A DNA stretch of 64,000 bases from Promicromonospora sp042731755 (GTDB taxonomy: Bacteria; Actinomycetota; Actinomycetes; Actinomycetales; Cellulomonadaceae), in the NCBI RefSeq assembly GCF_042731755.1, contig NZ_JBHWLR010000007.1, positions 186,001 to 250,000 on the forward strand, in the 5' to 3' direction. How positions within the stretch are numbered: position 1 is the first letter of the stretch; each line of letters opens with the position of its first letter. This document shows positions 41,997 to 50,445 of the stretch, one piece after another. Below the pieces are notes generated by a model, which was not told the origin of the DNA, did no database searches, and saw only the letters and a program-made list of their open reading frames with translations. Both the position numbers and the translations under genes were made by a program.

Positions 41997-43159
41997 CCCC
42001 GGGCGCCGAGCGCCGTGGTGACGACGGTCCACGGCCGCCGGGCCAGGCGAGGCAGCCAGCCGCGCTGCTGCCCGGCACCGAACGTGCCGTCGGCGGCCAC
42101 CGGCTCCGCCGTCAGGGCGCCGGACGTCGCGAACGCGGCCTCGGCCTCGGCCGCGACCTCGGTCGCGGTCCCCGGCTCGTCCGCCGCGTCGATCTCCGCG
42201 ACGAGCGCCCGCACCCGCGCGGTGATGTCGTCGACGATCCGCTCGACCTCCTCGATGGGCCGGCCCGCCGGGTCGTCCAGGGGCCAGTCGAGGTAGCGGC
42301 GCCCGGGGAAGACGGGGCACGCGTCGCCGCAGCCCATCGTCACGATCACCCCGGAGGTGCGCACGATGTCGTCCGTGAGCTCGCGCGGGAACTCGATGAG
42401 CCCGTCGAGGCCGCGGCGGGCAAGCACGGTCTCCGTCATCGTGTCGGGCTCGGCCACGGGCCGGGTGCCCGCGGTGCGCACGCGGATGCGGTCGCCCGCG
42501 AGGCGCCGCGTGACCGCCGCCGCGATCTGGGACCTGCCGGTGTTGTGGACGCAGACGAACAGCACGTCCCGCGGCGAGCCGTGCGTCACCTCGGCCATGG
42601 CGGCGAGCCGGTCCGTCGCGAGCCACGCGGTGAGCGCCGGCACCTGCCCGGCCGACCGCACCTGCCGGTGCAGCGCGGCGTAGCACTCCCGGACCAGCCG
42701 GTCCACGGTCCCGGCGCCCGCGTTGGCGGCGAAGGTGGTCGCGAGCGTGTCGGCCAGCCGGTCGAGGAGCGCGTCGTGGTCGCGCACGTCCAGAGCCGGC
42801 TCGCCGGGGTACCGCGGGGCCGCGAGGGCCGCGGACCCGAACCGCGCGATCCCCCGGGACGAGACGCGGTACAGCGCCGCGGCCGAGGGCACGGGTCCGA
42901 CGACGGCGACCAGCCCCACCGCGACCAGCGCCTCGAGGTGCTCCTCCACCTCCGCGACGGCCCGCGCCGCGGCGACGGCCCGCGGCAGGTCGCCGGCCTC
43001 CGGCCCGCCCGGGCGCGGGTCCTCCGCTGCGGCGCGCAGCACCAGGTCCTCGGCGGTGCAGCGGCCCGCAGGGTGCGTGAGCAGGCGGGCCAGCAGACGC
43101 AACCGCTCGGGGTTCGCCATGGTGAGTTTTTGTGCCGAGCGCAGCTCGTCCGGGGTCAT
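41978..43159 (-). CDS. HTH / three-helix / ArsC-type phosphatase fusion
   Basis: A 393-residue multidomain protein. Residues ~1-115 are a winged-helix ArsR-like DNA-binding domain (ANPERLRLLARLLTHPAGRCT), ~125-190 a three-helix dimerisation bundle (TLATTFAANAGAGTVDRLVRECY), and ~195-330 a low-molecular-weight phosphatase/arsenate reductase domain. The catalytic loop is CVHNTGR (Cys203 to Arg209), and MGCGDACPVFPG with further Cys fits thioredoxin-linked arsenate reductases. A ~60-residue variable tail follows. The arrangement suggests an arsenate-responsive regulator-enzyme, but no arsB/acr3 or other ars gene is near. AAGGAG stands ahead of ATG 43159. Confidence 0.85.
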   Translation of the reverse strand: MTPDELRSAQKLTMANPERLRLLARLLTHPAGRCTAEDLVLRAAAEDPRPGGPEAGDLPRAVAAARAVAEVEEHLEALVAVGLVAVVGPVPSAAALYRVSSRGIARFGSAALAAPRYPGEPALDVRDHDALLDRLADTLATTFAANAGAGTVDRLVRECYAALHRQVRSAGQVPALTAWLATDRLAAMAEVTHGSPRDVLFVCVHNTGRSQIAAAVTRRLAGDRIRVRTAGTRPVAEPDTMTETVLARRGLDGLIEFPRELTDDIVRTSGVIVTMGCGDACPVFPGRRYLDWPLDDPAGRPIEEVERIVDDITARVRALVAEIDAADEPGTATEVAAEAEAAFATSGALTAEPVAADGTFGAGQQRGWLPRLARRPWTVVTTALGARGQRKAR

Positions 43160-43305
43160 GGGTTTCTCCTTGGCCGACGGCGTTGTGGCCGAGCGCCAGG
43201 AGTGAGGCTACCTCGCCGTTTCGCCGGGCAGCGCGCCGAGTCTGTCACCTGAGCGGGTGACGTCCGAGCAGTGGGCGGCGCCGGGCCGGCACGGGGGTGA
43301 AACGC

Positions 43306-44604
43306 TCAAGGCTTCGGGGCGCCGGACCTGGGCGGCCGCACGGTCGGCACGTCGCCCACGATCGGGACGGGACGCCGGTGGAACGGGAACCCGTACCGCG
43401 TGACGAGGCCCGCGAGGACCGTGACGCGGTTGCGGGGCCCGACGAGCGACATGATGTGCACGAACAGCCACACGATCCACGCGAGACCCTTGGTGATGCG
43501 CAGCGACCGGCCCCCGGGCAGGTTGATCTCGGCGATCGCGGCGCGGCGGCCGATCACCGCCATCGTGCCCTTGTCCACGTAGCGCAGCTCCTGCAGGGGC
43601 TCGCCGTCGAGCAGGGCGCGGATGTTCCGGCCCGCAACGAGGCCGCCCTGGATCGCGGGCTGGGCGAGCTGCGGCAGGTCCGACGGCGAGATCGCGATGT
43701 CGCCCGCGGCGAACACGCCCGGCAGGCCCTCGACCTGCATGTCGTCGCCGATCCGGATGCGGCCGCCCTCGTCCTGCGGCAGGCCCCAGTCGGCCACCTC
43801 GTCGTGCACGCGCACGCCGGCGGACCAGACGGTGAGGTCGGCGTGGATCCGGGTGCCGTCGGTGAGCACCACGGCCTCGCGCTCCACGGCCGCCACCCCA
43901 GCGCCGAGGTGCAGCGAGACCCCGCGGTGCCGCAGCTCCTGGGTCGCGTACGAACGCAGCTTGGGCGCGAACGACTTGAGGATCTCGCTACCGCGCTGCA
44001 CCACCTTGACCTCGAACGCGTCGCCGTGGATCTCCGGGTAGGCGGGCGCGAGGCCCGCGGTGCGCAGCTCGGCGAGCGCGCCCGCCACCTCGACGCCGGT
44101 GGCGCCGCCGCCCACGACCACGACGCGCAGGCCGTCGTCGGCGCGCTTCGACTTCGCGGCCTTCTCCAGGCGGATGAAGAGGTTGTCGCGGATCCGCATC
44201 GCCTGCGAGCGCGAGTACATCGGGAACGCGAACTCCTTGGCGCCCGGCGTGCCGAAGAAGTTGGTGGTGACGCCCGCGGTGACCACGAGGTAGTCGTAGC
44301 TGATCCAGTGGTCGTTGAGCAGGCGGATCTTCTTGGCGGCGTGGTCGGCCTCCACCAGGTGCTCGTGCACCACGTGCACGTTCTTCTGCTTGAGGCGCAG
44401 GCCGCGCAGGAAGTAGGTGACGTCGCCCGGGTTCAGGCCGCCGGTCGCGACCTGGTACAGCAGCGGCTGGAAGGTGTTGTAGACGCGGCGGTCGATCAGC
44501 GTGATCCGTACGGGCGCGTCCTTCAGCGCCCGGACCGCCGCCATGCCGGCGAAGCCACCGCCGACCACGACCACGTGCGGCAGCGGTTCGGGGTGCTCGC
44601 TCAT
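43306..44604 (-). CDS. ndh: type II NADH dehydrogenase
   Basis: A ~432-residue FAD enzyme passing electrons from NADH to quinone without pumping protons. VVVVGGGFAGMAAVRAL is the FAD-binding motif, RVVVVGGGATGVEVAGALAEL the NADH-binding motif, and PGVFAAGDIAISPSDLPQLAQPAIQGG the second FAD region; AYPEIHGDAF-type and TRYGFPFHR ends match NDH-2. A C-terminal hydrophobic stretch (GLAWIVWLFVHIMSLVG) would anchor it to the membrane. ATG 44604 has GAGAAG upstream; an in-frame GTG at 44673 would add 23 residues. The amino acid permease gene is divergent. Confidence 0.93.
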   Translation of the reverse strand: MSEHPEPLPHVVVVGGGFAGMAAVRALKDAPVRITLIDRRVYNTFQPLLYQVATGGLNPGDVTYFLRGLRLKQKNVHVVHEHLVEADHAAKKIRLLNDHWISYDYLVVTAGVTTNFFGTPGAKEFAFPMYSRSQAMRIRDNLFIRLEKAAKSKRADDGLRVVVVGGGATGVEVAGALAELRTAGLAPAYPEIHGDAFEVKVVQRGSEILKSFAPKLRSYATQELRHRGVSLHLGAGVAAVEREAVVLTDGTRIHADLTVWSAGVRVHDEVADWGLPQDEGGRIRIGDDMQVEGLPGVFAAGDIAISPSDLPQLAQPAIQGGLVAGRNIRALLDGEPLQELRYVDKGTMAVIGRRAAIAEINLPGGRSLRITKGLAWIVWLFVHIMSLVGPRNRVTVLAGLVTRYGFPFHRRPVPIVGDVPTVRPPRSGAPKP

Positions 44605-44713
44605 GGTCTTCTCGAGGCCGTAGTCCTCGTCGTCCTCGGGGGTGTGCACGGGGGTGTGTGCAGATTCGGTCACAGGCACGAGTCTCTCACCGCCCGGGTT
44701 ACCGTGGTCGGTC

Positions 44714-46117
44714 GTGAGCACCACCGAACACCAGAGCGACCCCGCCGAACCCGTCGCCCGCGGCGAGCACCTGGCCCATGGCCTGCGCACACGCCACCTG
44801 ACCATGATGGGCCTGGGCTCCGCGATCGGTGCCGGTCTGTTCCTCGGCTCGGGCCTCGGCATCGCCGCCGCGGGCCCGGCCGTGCTCGTGAGCTATGCCA
44901 TAGCGGGCGCGATCGTCGTGCTCGTCATGCGGATGCTCGCGGAGATGGCGTCCGCGCTCCCGTCGAGCGGCTCGTTCTCCGTCTACGCGGAGGCCGCCCT
45001 CGGCCGCTGGGCCGGGTTCCTGCTGGGCTGGCTGTACTGGTTCACGATCGTCATGGTGCTCGGCGTCGAGGTGACCGGCGTCGCCGGGATCGTGCACGGC
45101 TGGTGGCCGGCGGTGCCGCAGTGGGCGGTCGCGGCCGCCGTCGTCGCCGTGTTCGGGGCGATCAACCTGGTGGGTGTGCGCCAGTTCGGCGAGGCCGAGT
45201 TCTGGTTCGCGACCGTCAAGGTCCTGGCGATCGTCGGCTTCCTCGTGCTCGGCGTGCTGATCGTGGTCGGCGTGGTGCCTGTGTCGGGCAGCGTCCTGGG
45301 GGAGTGGGCGCAGTTCGGCGGGTTCGCCCCGGCCGGGCTGCCCGGGATCGCGGCCGGCCTGCTCACCGTCGTCTTCGCCTTCGGGGGCATCGAGATCGTC
45401 ACGATCGCGGCCGCGGAGGCGCGCGACCCGCAGTCCGCGGTCGCGAGCGCCACGCGCACGATCCTGTGGCGCATCCTGTTCTTCTACGTCGGCTCGGTGG
45501 CGATCATGGTCGCCCTGATCCCGTGGACCGACGCCGCCCGCCTCGAGTCGCCGTTCGTGTCCGTGCTGCAGATGGCCGGGTTCGACGGCGCGGCGCGGCT
45601 CATGGAGGTCGTCGTCGTCCTCGCGCTGCTGAGCGCGTTCAACGCCAACGTGTACGCGACGTCCCGCATGCTGTTCTCGCTCGGCGGGCGGGGCGACGCC
45701 CCGGCGGCCGCGACCCGGGTCTCCCGCCGCGACGTGCCGTGGGTCGCGGTGCTGGTCTCGGTGTTCTTCGGCGTCGTCGCGGTGCTGCTCAACTACCTGC
45801 TGCCGGAGTCGCTGCTCGGGGTGCTGCTCAACGCCGTCGGCTCGGCGCTGCTGGTGGTGTGGCTGATGGTCGTCGTCTCGCAGCTCCGGCTGCGCCCGCG
45901 GCTGGAGGCCGCGGCGGCCGAGCGGGGCGAGACCCTGCGCCTGCGGGCCTGGGGCTACCCGTGGCTGTCGTGGGTCACGCTCGTGGCGCTCGTCGCGGTG
46001 GTGGGCCTCATGCTGTCCGACGCCGCCGCCCGGCCCCAGATCGCCGCGACCGCCGGCCTCGTGGTGCTGATCCTGGCGGTCTATGCGATCGCGCGTGCGC
46101 TGCGCCGCGTGCGGTAG
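44714..46117 (+). CDS. amino acid permease, APC superfamily (AAT type)
   Basis: A 467-residue polytopic transporter with about twelve membrane segments. RTRHLTMMGLGSAIGAGLFLGSG in TM1 and SALPSSGSFSVYAEAALGRWAGFLLGWLYW in TM2-3 are the AAT-family signatures (AroP, GabP, AnsP and relatives). The specific amino acid cannot be read from sequence. GTG 44714 is the first start fitting the family N-terminus. It is divergent from ndh and ends 75 bases before the phosphoesterase gene. Confidence 0.92.
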   Translation: MSTTEHQSDPAEPVARGEHLAHGLRTRHLTMMGLGSAIGAGLFLGSGLGIAAAGPAVLVSYAIAGAIVVLVMRMLAEMASALPSSGSFSVYAEAALGRWAGFLLGWLYWFTIVMVLGVEVTGVAGIVHGWWPAVPQWAVAAAVVAVFGAINLVGVRQFGEAEFWFATVKVLAIVGFLVLGVLIVVGVVPVSGSVLGEWAQFGGFAPAGLPGIAAGLLTVVFAFGGIEIVTIAAAEARDPQSAVASATRTILWRILFFYVGSVAIMVALIPWTDAARLESPFVSVLQMAGFDGAARLMEVVVVLALLSAFNANVYATSRMLFSLGGRGDAPAAATRVSRRDVPWVAVLVSVFFGVVAVLLNYLLPESLLGVLLNAVGSALLVVWLMVVVSQLRLRPRLEAAAAERGETLRLRAWGYPWLSWVTLVALVAVVGLMLSDAAARPQIAATAGLVVLILAVYAIARALRRVR

Positions 46118-46192
46118 GCGTTCAGCAGACCGTCACCGGGGGTCCACCCCGTGGTCGGGCGGCCGCCAGCCGGGCCCTCGATCGTCGTCGGC

Positions 46193-47368
46193 ATGACTGA
46201 GCACACTGCCGACGGCGTCGACCGCCGGACCTTCCTGTCCCTGAGCAGCCTCGGCGCGGCGGGCGTCGCGACCGTCGCGGCGGCCGGCGCCGCCGCCCCG
46301 GCGGAGGCCGTGGAGCTGAGCCGGCACCCGCAGCGCGGGCTCAAGTTCGGCCGGGACGGGAAGTTCACGATCGTCCAGTTCAACGACACGCAGGACGACG
46401 AGAAGATCGACCGCCGCACCCTGGAGCTCATGCGCGCGGTGCTCGACGACGAGCGGCCGGACCTCGTGATCCTCAACGGCGACAACATCACCGGGGGCTG
46501 CGACACCCCGCTGGAGATGCACCAGGCGATGAACAACGTGGTGCAGCCCATGGAGGAGCGCGCCGTCCCGTGGGCCATCACCTTCGGCAACCACGACGAG
46601 GACTCGACGCCGAACAGCGGCCTGGACGAGGCCGACATGCTGGCCTTCTACCGGTCCTACCGCTACAACGTGAACGGCCCGACGGCGCGTGGCGTCACCG
46701 GGCAGGGCAACTCGAACCTGCTGATCGAGGGCCGGGGCGGGCGTCCCGCGTTCAACGTCTGGCTGCTCGACTCCGGGCGGTACGCCCCCGACACCCTCGC
46801 GGGCCAGGACTTCGACGGCTACCCGCACTGGGACTGGCTGCGCATGGACCAGGTGAAGTGGTACTACGACACCTCGGTGGAGGTGGAGCGCCGTGCGGGG
46901 CACGTGGTGCCGGCCCTCATGTTCATCCACATCCCGCTGTGGGAGTACCGGTTCATGTGGTTCGGCTCGGTGGACGGGCGCACCGACGCCGACCACGAGC
47001 GCGGCAAGGCCCGGCACCGCATCGAGGGGGAGCGCAACGAGGACGAGTGCCCGGGACCCTTCAACTCCGGCATGTTCTCGGCGATCCAGCACCGGGGCGA
47101 CGTCCGCGGCGTGTTCTGCGGCCACGACCACGTGAACACCTACTCGGGCGACTACTACGGCGTGCTGCTCGGGTACGCGGGGAACACCGGGTTCGGCACG
47201 TACGGGCTGGGCGGCGCCGAGCGCAACCGCCTGCGCGGCGCCAGGGTCTACGACCTCGACGAGTCGGTCGACGGCGTGCTGGCAGGCACCCGCATGCGGT
47301 TCGCCGGCGAGTACGGCATCGACCTCACGGCCAACGACCAGTGGATGGAGCCGCTCCCGCTGCCCTGA
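46193..47368 (+). CDS. Tat-exported metallophosphoesterase
   Basis: A 391-residue purple-acid-phosphatase-like (Dcr2-type) enzyme. DRRTFLSLSSLGAAG is a twin-arginine signal, cleaved near residue 40. Dimetal ligands are visible as FNDTQ, LNGDNITG, TFGNHDED, FIHIPLWE and GHDHVNTY. It probably acts outside the membrane on phosphate esters, with metals loaded before export. ATG 46193 follows a weak ribosome site; the next gene starts 39 bases after the stop, so the two may be cotranscribed. Confidence 0.9.
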   Translation: MTEHTADGVDRRTFLSLSSLGAAGVATVAAAGAAAPAEAVELSRHPQRGLKFGRDGKFTIVQFNDTQDDEKIDRRTLELMRAVLDDERPDLVILNGDNITGGCDTPLEMHQAMNNVVQPMEERAVPWAITFGNHDEDSTPNSGLDEADMLAFYRSYRYNVNGPTARGVTGQGNSNLLIEGRGGRPAFNVWLLDSGRYAPDTLAGQDFDGYPHWDWLRMDQVKWYYDTSVEVERRAGHVVPALMFIHIPLWEYRFMWFGSVDGRTDADHERGKARHRIEGERNEDECPGPFNSGMFSAIQHRGDVRGVFCGHDHVNTYSGDYYGVLLGYAGNTGFGTYGLGGAERNRLRGARVYDLDESVDGVLAGTRMRFAGEYGIDLTANDQWMEPLPLP

Positions 47369-47407
47369 CACGTCGGAGGGGTGGTTCGCGGATGAGAAAA
47401 TGTGCGC

Positions 47408-48172
47408 ATGGCTGAGCTCCTCGCGGTCTGTCGCGTGTACGTCCTGCATCCCGACCCCGGCACCGTGGGGGTCACGGCGATCGACAAGCGTCCCGTGGAC
47501 GGCCGGGTCAAGGTGCGGCCCTACGGCCTCTACGCCGACGTGCAGGCCGACCGCGCCAACCACGGCGGCCTCGACCAGGCGGTCTACGCCTACGCCCAGG
47601 AGGACGCCGACCACTGGTCCGCCGAGCTGGGCCGGGAGGTGACGCCCGGGCTCTTCGGCGAGAACCTGCGCGTCAGCGGCCTCGACGTGAACGGCGCGGT
47701 GATCGGCGAGCGGTGGCAGGTCGGCTCGGCGCTGCTGGAGGTCACGCAGCCGCGCACGCCCTGCCAGACCTTCGGACGGCGGCTCGGCGAGCAGCGCTGG
47801 GTGCGCCGGTTCACGCAGGCCAACCGCACGGGTGCCTACCTCCGCGTGATCGAGAACGGCGAGCTCGGCGCGGGCGACACCGTCGACGTCGTGCACCACC
47901 CCCTGCACGGGGTCACCGTCGCGGACTGGTTCGGCGCCCAGTACGGCCTGGCCCGCGCGGCGGCCGGGGCGGGTGCAGGCGCTGGTCCAGCGGGCGCTGG
48001 TTCGGCCGGAGCGGATGCGGCGGACGCGGACGCGCCCGCGGCTAACGCGCCCGAGTCTTTGGAGGAACTCGCCCAGCGGCTGCTGAACGCGCACGCCGCG
48101 GGCGAGATCCGGCTCAGCGTCGACATGCACCGCCGCAGCGAGCAGGCCGCAGCCCGCGCCGTCGTCGACTGA
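47408..48172 (+). CDS. MOSC-domain protein (YiiM-like)
   Basis: A 254-residue MOSC protein. The domain (about residues 40-165) has GGLDQAVYAYAQEDADHW, GLFGENLRVSGLD and TQPRTPCQTFGRRL, whose Cys is the MOSC cofactor-binding residue; YiiM relatives use molybdenum cofactor to reduce N-hydroxylated bases. After the core comes a Gly/Ala-rich linker (AGAGAGAGPAGAG...) and a C-terminal helix (~30 residues). ATG 47408 lies 39 bases behind the phosphoesterase gene. It ends at the hairpin 48193-48249. Confidence 0.9.
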   Translation: MAELLAVCRVYVLHPDPGTVGVTAIDKRPVDGRVKVRPYGLYADVQADRANHGGLDQAVYAYAQEDADHWSAELGREVTPGLFGENLRVSGLDVNGAVIGERWQVGSALLEVTQPRTPCQTFGRRLGEQRWVRRFTQANRTGAYLRVIENGELGAGDTVDVVHHPLHGVTVADWFGAQYGLARAAAGAGAGAGPAGAGSAGADAADADAPAANAPESLEELAQRLLNAHAAGEIRLSVDMHRRSEQAAARAVVD

Positions 48173-48192
48173 CCCGCCGTCAACCGACCCGC

Positions 48193-48249
48193 TGAGTGCG
48201 GGCTATTTGCGCTCCCTGGACGGTCAGAGCCGCAAATAGCCCGCACTCA
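48193..48249. terminator. hairpin repeat, TGAGTGC family, copy 1
   Basis: A perfect 19-bp stem: TGAGTGCGGGCTATTTGCG (48193-48211) and its complement (48231-48249), with a further GCTC/GAGC pairing in the loop. A close relative is at 49817-49873. It ends the MOSC gene. Confidence 0.85.
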
Positions 48250-48460
48250 ACGAGTCAGGGGTGGGACCTGCGGTCGTGACGGGCACGCGCGGCCTCGTGC
48301 GCGTCGCGCAGAAGGGCGAGCACGGTGTCGCCGGTCGCGGCCCCAGGGAAAAGACATACGCAGCCAGGTGGGTAACGCTGACATAGCAGTGCTACCTCTC
48401 CGTTACCCACCCGCGTGCGCAAGTGTTCCCCCGGAGTTCTCGCAACCCACGACCAGGGCG
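48250..48460. other. gene-free stretch with a partial duplication and a hairpin
   Basis: Bases 48281-48348 repeat the 3' end of the adjacent DUF6194-type gene (48481-48548) with two mismatches. Between the copies is an inverted repeat, GGTGGGTAACG (48367-48377) with CGTTACCCACC (48401-48411), in sequence slightly less GC-rich than its surroundings. No gene is visible. Confidence 0.7.
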
Positions 48461-48548
48461 TCAGTGGCGGCGCTCGAACCGGGCACGCGCGGCATCGTGC
48501 GCGTCGCGCAGAAGGGCGAGCACGGTGTCGCCGGTCGCGGGCCCAGGG
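48281..48548. repeat. 68-bp direct repeat, copies exactly 200 bp apart
   Basis: 48281-48348 and 48481-48548 share 66 of 68 bases. The second copy is inside the 3' end of the DUF6194-type gene; the first is a non-coding remnant beyond its stop. Confidence 0.95.
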
Positions 48549-49003
48549 TTCACGACGGCGATCCAGCCGGCCGACCCGTACACCGGGTGCGGCCGCATGA
48601 CGTCGGCGGTGTCAGGTCGCGGCCCTGCCTCCCCGTGCCCGCCCGGCCCAGGCCGCGCGTGCCCAGGTTCCGCAACCCCGGGCTCCGCAACCTCGGGCTC
48701 GACGGCTCCGACGAGCTCGGCCTGCCGCGCGCGCCCGACGTGGACGTTCACCCGCCAGCGTCCCGCGGGGTCGAGGTCCGAGGTGGTGTCGTCCGGGTAG
48801 TTCTTCGTGACGATCGTCCCGTACGGCTGGACGTTCCGGGGCATCTCGCCGTCGGGCGCGTAGTAGAAGAACGCATCGCCCCAGGCCAGCTCCGGGACGG
48901 TGGGGTCGCCGACGGCGGGCGCGACGACGAGGGCGCCGTCGAGCTCGCGGACGGCGGCGATGATCTGCTCGATGGTCGGGCCGGTACTGTGCTGAGGGTC
49001 CAT
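48461..49003 (-). CDS. DUF6194-type protein of unknown function
   Basis: A 180-residue protein that I recognise as similar to the DUF6194 family. The N-terminal part (TIEQIIAAVRELDGALVV, WGDAFFYYAPDG, QPYGTIVTKNYPDDTTSDLD, WRVNVHVG) and the C-terminal part (DVMRPHPVYGSAGWIAVVNPG, TLALLRDAHDAARARFERRH) are conserved-looking; a Pro/Glu/Gly-rich segment of ~45 residues separates them. No catalytic motif is recognised. It is transcribed away from a double-MerR regulator 42 bases off, an arrangement suggesting control by that regulator. Its 3' end is partly duplicated downstream. Confidence 0.75.
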   Translation of the reverse strand: MDPQHSTGPTIEQIIAAVRELDGALVVAPAVGDPTVPELAWGDAFFYYAPDGEMPRNVQPYGTIVTKNYPDDTTSDLDPAGRWRVNVHVGRARQAELVGAVEPEVAEPGVAEPGHARPGPGGHGEAGPRPDTADVMRPHPVYGSAGWIAVVNPGPATGDTVLALLRDAHDAARARFERRH

Positions 49004-49045
49004 GCTTCAAGCATCACCTTCTAGTGCTTCTGTGGGGTTGAGCGC
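49004..49045. promoter_or_regulatory. divergent promoter with TGCTTC repeats
   Basis: Only 42 bases separate two divergent start codons. ATGCTTC-AAGCAT (49002-49014) is a near-palindrome covering the start of the leftward gene, and TGCTTC recurs at 49024-49029. Such direct/inverted words would suit a MerR-type dimer controlling both genes. Confidence 0.5.
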
Positions 49046-49819
49046 ATGACACCTCAGGCCTCGCGGCCGCTCCGCACCGCCGACGTCGCGCGGGAGTCCG
49101 GGTACTCCGTGCAACAGGTCCGCGACCTGGAGCGGCTCGGCGTCATCCCGGCGGCCACCCGCGCGGCGAACGGCTATGGCTCGTACGGCCCGGTGCACGT
49201 CCGGGCGCTCCGGGCGTACCGGGCGCTGGCGAGCGCCGCCGGGCCGGTGGTCGCGCGGGGTCTGCTCGCGCAGGCGCTGACCGGCAGCCTCGCCGACGCC
49301 GCCGCCGCGATCGGCGCCGTGCACGTCCGGCTGGCCGCCGACCGCGACGAGGCCCTCCGCGCGCAGGCGGCGCTCGCGGCCATCGAGGGCGAGGAGCGCG
49401 GGCCGGACGCCGGAACCGCGCACGCCGGAACCGCGCACGCCGACGCGGACGTCCTGACGATCACCCAGCTCGCCGCCGCCCTCGGGGTGCGCACCTCCAC
49501 GCTCCGGTTCTGGGAGCAGGAGGGGCTGGCGGTCCCGGAGCGGGTGACGACCCTGCGTGCGCGCCAGTACGGGCCCGCCGCGATCCGGGAGGCGCGGATC
49601 GTGGCCGCGCTGCGCTCCAGCGGGTATGGGATCCCGGCCGTGCGCGACGTCGTCGTGAGCCTGCGCCGCCTCCCGGGCGCCGGGGACGGCACAGGCGAGG
49701 GGACCGCCGGGGCCCGACGGATCCTCGACCGCCGTCTCGACCAGATCGCCGTCCGCACGGTCGCGCTGCTCCGCGCGGGCGCGGACCTGGCCGACCTCCT
49801 CGCCCCCACAACCCCGTGA
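49046..49819 (+). CDS. regulator with two MerR-type DNA-binding domains
   Basis: A 257-residue protein carrying two MerR-like winged helices. The first (residues ~9-75) reads LRTADVARESGYSVQQVRDLERLGVIP; the second (~135-205) reads LTITQLAAALGVRTSTLRFWEQEGLAVPER. A Gly/Ala/Asp/His-rich linker with two copies of GTAHA joins them. MerR proteins usually have one such domain and dimerise, so this may bind DNA as a pseudo-dimer. It probably regulates the divergent DUF6194-type gene. It ends within the first bases of the second TGAGTGC hairpin. Confidence 0.88.
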   Translation: MTPQASRPLRTADVARESGYSVQQVRDLERLGVIPAATRAANGYGSYGPVHVRALRAYRALASAAGPVVARGLLAQALTGSLADAAAAIGAVHVRLAADRDEALRAQAALAAIEGEERGPDAGTAHAGTAHADADVLTITQLAAALGVRTSTLRFWEQEGLAVPERVTTLRARQYGPAAIREARIVAALRSSGYGIPAVRDVVVSLRRLPGAGDGTGEGTAGARRILDRRLDQIAVRTVALLRAGADLADLLAPTTP

Positions 49820-49873
49820 GTGCTGGCTATTTGTGCTTCTGGCCCGCAGAAAGGCGCAAATACCCAGCACTCA
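49817..49873. terminator. hairpin repeat, TGAGTGC family, copy 2
   Basis: TGAGTGCTGGCTATTTGTGC (49817-49836) pairs with GCGCAAATACCCAGCACTCA (49854-49873) with one mismatch and one wobble; TTCT/AGAA extends the stem inward. The left arm starts on the stop codon of the MerR gene. The right side may also serve the convergent PH-domain gene. Confidence 0.85.
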
Positions 49874-49907
49874 ACGGCTGAGGGAGGGGTGGGGCCGGGT
49901 CGGGTGG

Positions 49908-50399
49908 TCAGTCGTCGCTGAGGAGCTTGCCCTGGCGCACCAGGTCCTGGAGGGTGCGCTGCACCTGCTCGACGTCGGGCACGTCGTCGAGCACCATGCC
50001 CGGCTGGTCCGTGCCGTCGGAGATCACCAGGGTGCCGCAGCCGAAGATCCGGTCGCTGAGCTGCTTCTCGAAGGTGACGTTGTTGATCCGGTAGAGCGGG
50101 ATGTCCCGGCCGGTCTGCGTCAGGATGCCGGTGCGCAGCGCGACCCGCTGGTTGGTGATGATGTAGCGCGTGGTGCGCCAGCGCAGGAACGGACCCGCGG
50201 ACGCGACCAGGCCGAGCACCACGAGGATCGCCGTCGCGAACCACAGCACGATCGGGTCGATCGGCAGCGGCAGCACCCACATGGCGATCAGTACCGCGAC
50301 CAGCAGCAGGAGCAGCAGGATCGGCTTGACGACCTTCTTCGGGTGAGTGCGGAGCTGCATCACGATGGTCTCGCCTTCGGCGAGGTGCTCTTCCCTCAT
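49908..50399 (-). CDS. PH-domain membrane protein (YdbT-like)
   Basis: A 163-residue protein with two adjacent membrane segments (residues ~25-46 and ~51-70, very Leu/Val/Ile-rich) followed by a bacterial PH domain (bPH_2): RYIITNQRVALRTGILTQTGRDIPLYRINNV and the closing IFGCGTLVISDGTD. This matches the YdbT/YdbS family, whose role is unclear. ATG 50399 has a purine-rich site upstream. The phosphatase gene lies 46 bases upstream on the same strand, so they may be cotranscribed. Confidence 0.9.
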   Translation of the reverse strand: MREEHLAEGETIVMQLRTHPKKVVKPILLLLLLVAVLIAMWVLPLPIDPIVLWFATAILVVLGLVASAGPFLRWRTTRYIITNQRVALRTGILTQTGRDIPLYRINNVTFEKQLSDRIFGCGTLVISDGTDQPGMVLDDVPDVEQVQRTLQDLVRQGKLLSDD

Positions 50400-50445
50400 G
50401 CGGCGAATACTGCCTTACTGCGCCTTTTGGATCTACTGGTTGGAT

